Assembly (NCBI GenBank): GCA_934502885.1
Contig: CAKSUT010000001.1
Span: 124,001 to 188,000 of the forward strand
From: an uncultured Eubacteriales bacterium
GTDB taxonomy: Bacteria; Bacillota; Clostridia; Oscillospirales; CAG-382
DNA: 64,000 nt
Direction: 5' to 3'
Shown: positions 61,647 to 64,000 of the stretch, piece after piece
Position numbering within the stretch: position 1 is the first letter of the stretch
Layout: every line of letters starts with the position of its first letter
Position numbers and translations under genes: made by a program
Notes under the pieces: generated by a model
The model's database searches: none
Told to the model about the DNA's origin: nothing
What the model saw: the letters and a program-made list of their open reading frames with translations, nothing else

Positions 61647-62702
61647 ATGAAGGTTAAACGTTTAATTTCAATCGTACTTTGTCTCACGCTTGCTCTCTCT
61701 CTTTTCTCCTGTATGCAGAGAGTTCGGTACATGGAGGAATCGTTCTTCTCGATGGACACCTTTATGTACATAAAGGCGGAGAACGCAAATTCCGCCTTGA
61801 TGCGAGACGTAAAAGCGCGCATATACGAGATAGAGCGAAAGTTTTCGCGTTCTTCCTCCGAAAGCGCGGTATCGAAGATAAACTCGCTTCCCGAAGGCGG
61901 CGCGTTTACTCTCGACAGCGACGGTGAAACGCTTCTCTCGAAGTCTCTCGAAGCAGCAAAAGCAACGGGCAGAGCGTTCAATCCGTGTCTCGGCGCGGTA
62001 AAAGACATCTGGGAAAGGCACAAAGCGGAGCTTACCGTCCCGGAAAAGGACGAGGTTCTTTCAGCGCTTGCCCACACATCACCCGACGGACTCTCTCTTG
62101 ACGGTCCGTATCTTGTGAAGTCCGACGGCGGACTTTCCCTCGATTTCGGCGCAGTGGCAAAAGGTTATGCCGCAGACGAAGCGGTGAAAATTCTGCGGGA
62201 CGGCGGTATCGAAAATGCAATGCTCAATCTCGGCGGAAACATTGCCGTAATCGGTGAGTCGGAGTCGAACCGCGGAAGAGGCTTCTGGACGATAGGCATA
62301 AAGAATCCGTTTAACACCAACGAGCCTGTCGGCACTCTCAGCGTTTCCGACTGCTTCGTATCGGTTTCCGGATGGTACGAGAGGTACTATGAAGTTGACG
62401 GAAAAAGATACCACCACATCACAGACTCAGAGACCGGATTTCCTGCCGAAAGCGGAGTTGCGAGCGTTGCGGTTATCTCCCGCGACGGCACTCTCGCCGA
62501 CGCACTCTCCACAGCGCTTTTCGTAATGGGAAAGGAAAAGGCTCTCGGTTTTTACGAGAGCGGAGTGTACTCCTTTGAGGCGGTTATCGTGACCGACGAC
62601 GGAAAAGTGACGGTGACGGACGGACTTTCGGACGTTTTTACTTTCGATAACGGTGCGCACGGCACTGACGGAACGCCGCTCATACTTGAAAGTGACAATT
62701 AA
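61647..62702 (+). CDS. apbE: FAD:protein FMN transferase (ApbE family), lipoprotein
   Basis: A 351-residue exported enzyme that moves FMN from FAD to a Thr or Ser of a target protein outside the membrane, magnesium-dependent. A lipobox-like LFSC puts the lipid-bound Cys at residue 22. Family motifs are ESFFSMDTFM, LDFGAVAKGYAAD, NLGGNIAVIG, HHITDSETGFPA and ADALSTALF (metal ligands). It follows the Gx-transporter gene by 12 bases. The FMN-carrying target is not seen here. Confidence 0.93.
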   Translation: MKVKRLISIVLCLTLALSLFSCMQRVRYMEESFFSMDTFMYIKAENANSALMRDVKARIYEIERKFSRSSSESAVSKINSLPEGGAFTLDSDGETLLSKSLEAAKATGRAFNPCLGAVKDIWERHKAELTVPEKDEVLSALAHTSPDGLSLDGPYLVKSDGGLSLDFGAVAKGYAADEAVKILRDGGIENAMLNLGGNIAVIGESESNRGRGFWTIGIKNPFNTNEPVGTLSVSDCFVSVSGWYERYYEVDGKRYHHITDSETGFPAESGVASVAVISRDGTLADALSTALFVMGKEKALGFYESGVYSFEAVIVTDDGKVTVTDGLSDVFTFDNGAHGTDGTPLILESDN

Positions 62703-62726
62703 AAATTTATATATGAGGTGAAAGAC

Positions 62727-64000
62727 ATGAACAAAAACTACCCGAAGATCGGTATAAGACCGACAATTGACGGCCGCCGCAACGGCATCAGAGAAAGCCT
62801 TGAGGATCAGACCACGGCAATGGCGAAAGCCGTGGCAAAGCTCTTTGAGGACAATCTTCGTTACCCCGACGGAAGCCACGTTGAGTGCGTAATTGCGGAT
62901 CAGAACATCGGAGGCGCCGCAGAGGCTGCCGTTTGTGCAGAGAAGTTCAGCAAGGAAAACGTCGGACTTTCCGTAACCGTCACCGCCTGCTGGTGCTACG
63001 GCACGGAGACTCTCGACCTCACACCCGACATTCCCAAGGCGATATTCGGCTTCAACGGTACCGAGCGTCCGGGCGCCGTATACCTTGCAGCCGCTCTTGC
63101 AGGACACAATCAGAAGGGTATGCCGGCATTCTCGGTATACGGTCACGACGTACAGGACATCGACATGGTTGACACAATTCCCTCCGATGTTGCCGAAAAG
63201 CTCCTCGCATTCGGCAGAGCCGGACTTGCGGTTGCTCTCATGAAAACGCGCAGCTATCTCTCCTTCGGCGGCGTTGCAATGGGCATTGCCGGTTCTATGG
63301 TAAACGACAGCTTCTTCCAGGACTACCTCGGTATGCGCTGTGAGTACATAGACATGATAGAGATTCAGAGAAGAATCGACCTCGGCATATACGATCACGA
63401 GGAGTTCGACAAGGCTGTAAAGTGGGTTCGCGAGAACTGCAAGGAGGGTCTTGAGCTTAATGCAAAGCCGCTTTCCCGTGAGCGCAAGGACAAGGATTGG
63501 GAATACGTCGTCAAGATGACGATGATCGCGCGCGACCTCATGCAGGGCAATCCCAAGCTTGCTGAAATGGGATTTGTCGAGGAATCCAACGGTCACAACG
63601 CAATCGCAGGCGGTTTCCAGGGTCAGCGTCAGTGGACGGACTATCTCCCCAACGGCGACTTTATGGAAGCGATGCTTAACTCTTCCTTCGACTGGAACGG
63701 CATCCGTGCGCCTTACGTTCTCGCAACCGAAAACGACTCTCTCAACGGCGTTGCGATGCTCTTCGGACGTCTTCTCACAAACAAAGCGCAGGTATTCTGC
63801 GATGTAAGAACATATTGGAGTCCCGAGGCTGTAAAGCGTGTTACCGGCACGGATATGCCGAAGGGTGCAGAGGGCGGATTTATCCACCTCATCAACTCCG
63901 GCGCGGCTGCTCTTGACGGCACCGGTCGCTGCAAGGACGAAAACGGAAATCCCACACTCAAGCCTTACTGGGAGATCACCGAAGAGGAAAAGAACGACTG
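62727..64000 (+). CDS. fucI: L-fucose isomerase, 3' end outside the window
   Basis: Turns L-fucose into L-fuculose, the entry step of fucose use. About 424 residues are visible of an expected ~590. The start NYPKIGIRPTIDGRRNG and the metal-site residues E335 (ATENDS) and D359 (FCDVRTYW) match E337 and D361 of the E. coli enzyme; the third ligand lies beyond the window. AGGTGAAAG precedes the ATG. It is 24 bases after apbE, which is an unusual partner; no promoter of its own is visible, so it may be read from the apbE unit. Confidence 0.95.
   Translation, partial: MNKNYPKIGIRPTIDGRRNGIRESLEDQTTAMAKAVAKLFEDNLRYPDGSHVECVIADQNIGGAAEAAVCAEKFSKENVGLSVTVTACWCYGTETLDLTPDIPKAIFGFNGTERPGAVYLAAALAGHNQKGMPAFSVYGHDVQDIDMVDTIPSDVAEKLLAFGRAGLAVALMKTRSYLSFGGVAMGIAGSMVNDSFFQDYLGMRCEYIDMIEIQRRIDLGIYDHEEFDKAVKWVRENCKEGLELNAKPLSRERKDKDWEYVVKMTMIARDLMQGNPKLAEMGFVEESNGHNAIAGGFQGQRQWTDYLPNGDFMEAMLNSSFDWNGIRAPYVLATENDSLNGVAMLFGRLLTNKAQVFCDVRTYWSPEAVKRVTGTDMPKGAEGGFIHLINSGAAALDGTGRCKDENGNPTLKPYWEITEEEKND

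Noticed and set aside
62427..63887. Long minus-strand open frame opposite apbE and fucI
   Set aside because: It is antisense to two well-matched genes, has no ribosome site at a fitting start, and its composition follows from the codon bias of the plus strand.

Overview
The window reads as chromosomal DNA of an anaerobic, gut- or rumen-type member of the Bacillota, class Clostridia. The evidence is the HPr with both His15 and Ser46, strong AGGAGG-type ribosome sites and consensus housekeeping promoters, YlxR and YlxQ inside a nusA-infB operon, a type I dockerin, DUF1540 and DUF6110 proteins, a glycyl-radical-enzyme activase, and NahK, NagB, sialidase, sialate O-acetylesterase and fucose isomerase genes that fit life on host or dietary glycans. 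Species cannot be told. I see no rRNA, CRISPR array, transposase or phage genes.

Layout. 1-4.6 kb: the 3' part of metA, a HAD phosphatase, and an AraC regulator divergent from nahK-nagB. 4.6-8.2 kb (minus): uvrC-rsmD-coaD and ptsH (HPr). 8.3-13.6 kb (minus): rimM-trmD coupled to an O-antigen-ligase-like polymer enzyme and two DUF4330 membrane proteins, plus an HD protein. 13.6-18.7 kb: a regulator and glycosidase-like pair divergent from an esterase, transporter and radical-SAM activase operon. 18.7-21.6 kb: a metal-ATPase gene broken by two frameshifts, its DUF6110 partner, and two tRNA-Ser genes behind a perfect consensus promoter. 21.7-28.7 kb: two large secreted proteins, one with a dockerin. 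28.7-32.4 kb: a site-2 protease behind a small membrane protein, YgjV, and a sialidase divergent from an IclR regulator. 32.4-36.4 kb: a polymer ligase and a WG-repeat protein bracketed by two identical terminators. 36.4-40.4 kb: murA behind a foldable leader, and a YycH/YycI-like pair. 40.4-46.8 kb: rimP-nusA-ylxR-ylxQ-infB-rbfA. 46.9-55.5 kb: DUF1540, a SLOG protein and a 2,491-residue secreted protein. 55.7-64 kb (plus): DUF1015, valS, a metallo-beta-lactamase-fold hydrolase, a NusG-II/Gx-transporter/ApbE set resembling part of a flavin-based extracellular electron-transfer locus, and fucI running off the end.

How the genes fit together. Several separately promoted units point to import and cytosolic breakdown of sialylated, O-acetylated, fucosylated and amino-sugar glycans: none of the sialidase, esterase, glycosidase-like, NahK, NagB or FucI proteins has a signal peptide, while the large beta-helix proteins are exported and may handle or bind polymer outside the cell. 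The clearest candidates for something new are the giant modular secreted protein and its relatives, the polymer-ligase/WG module between duplicate terminators, the foldable murA leader, the small membrane protein coupled to the site-2 protease, and the NusG-II/Gx/ApbE unit with a tandem-repeat operator-like sequence.
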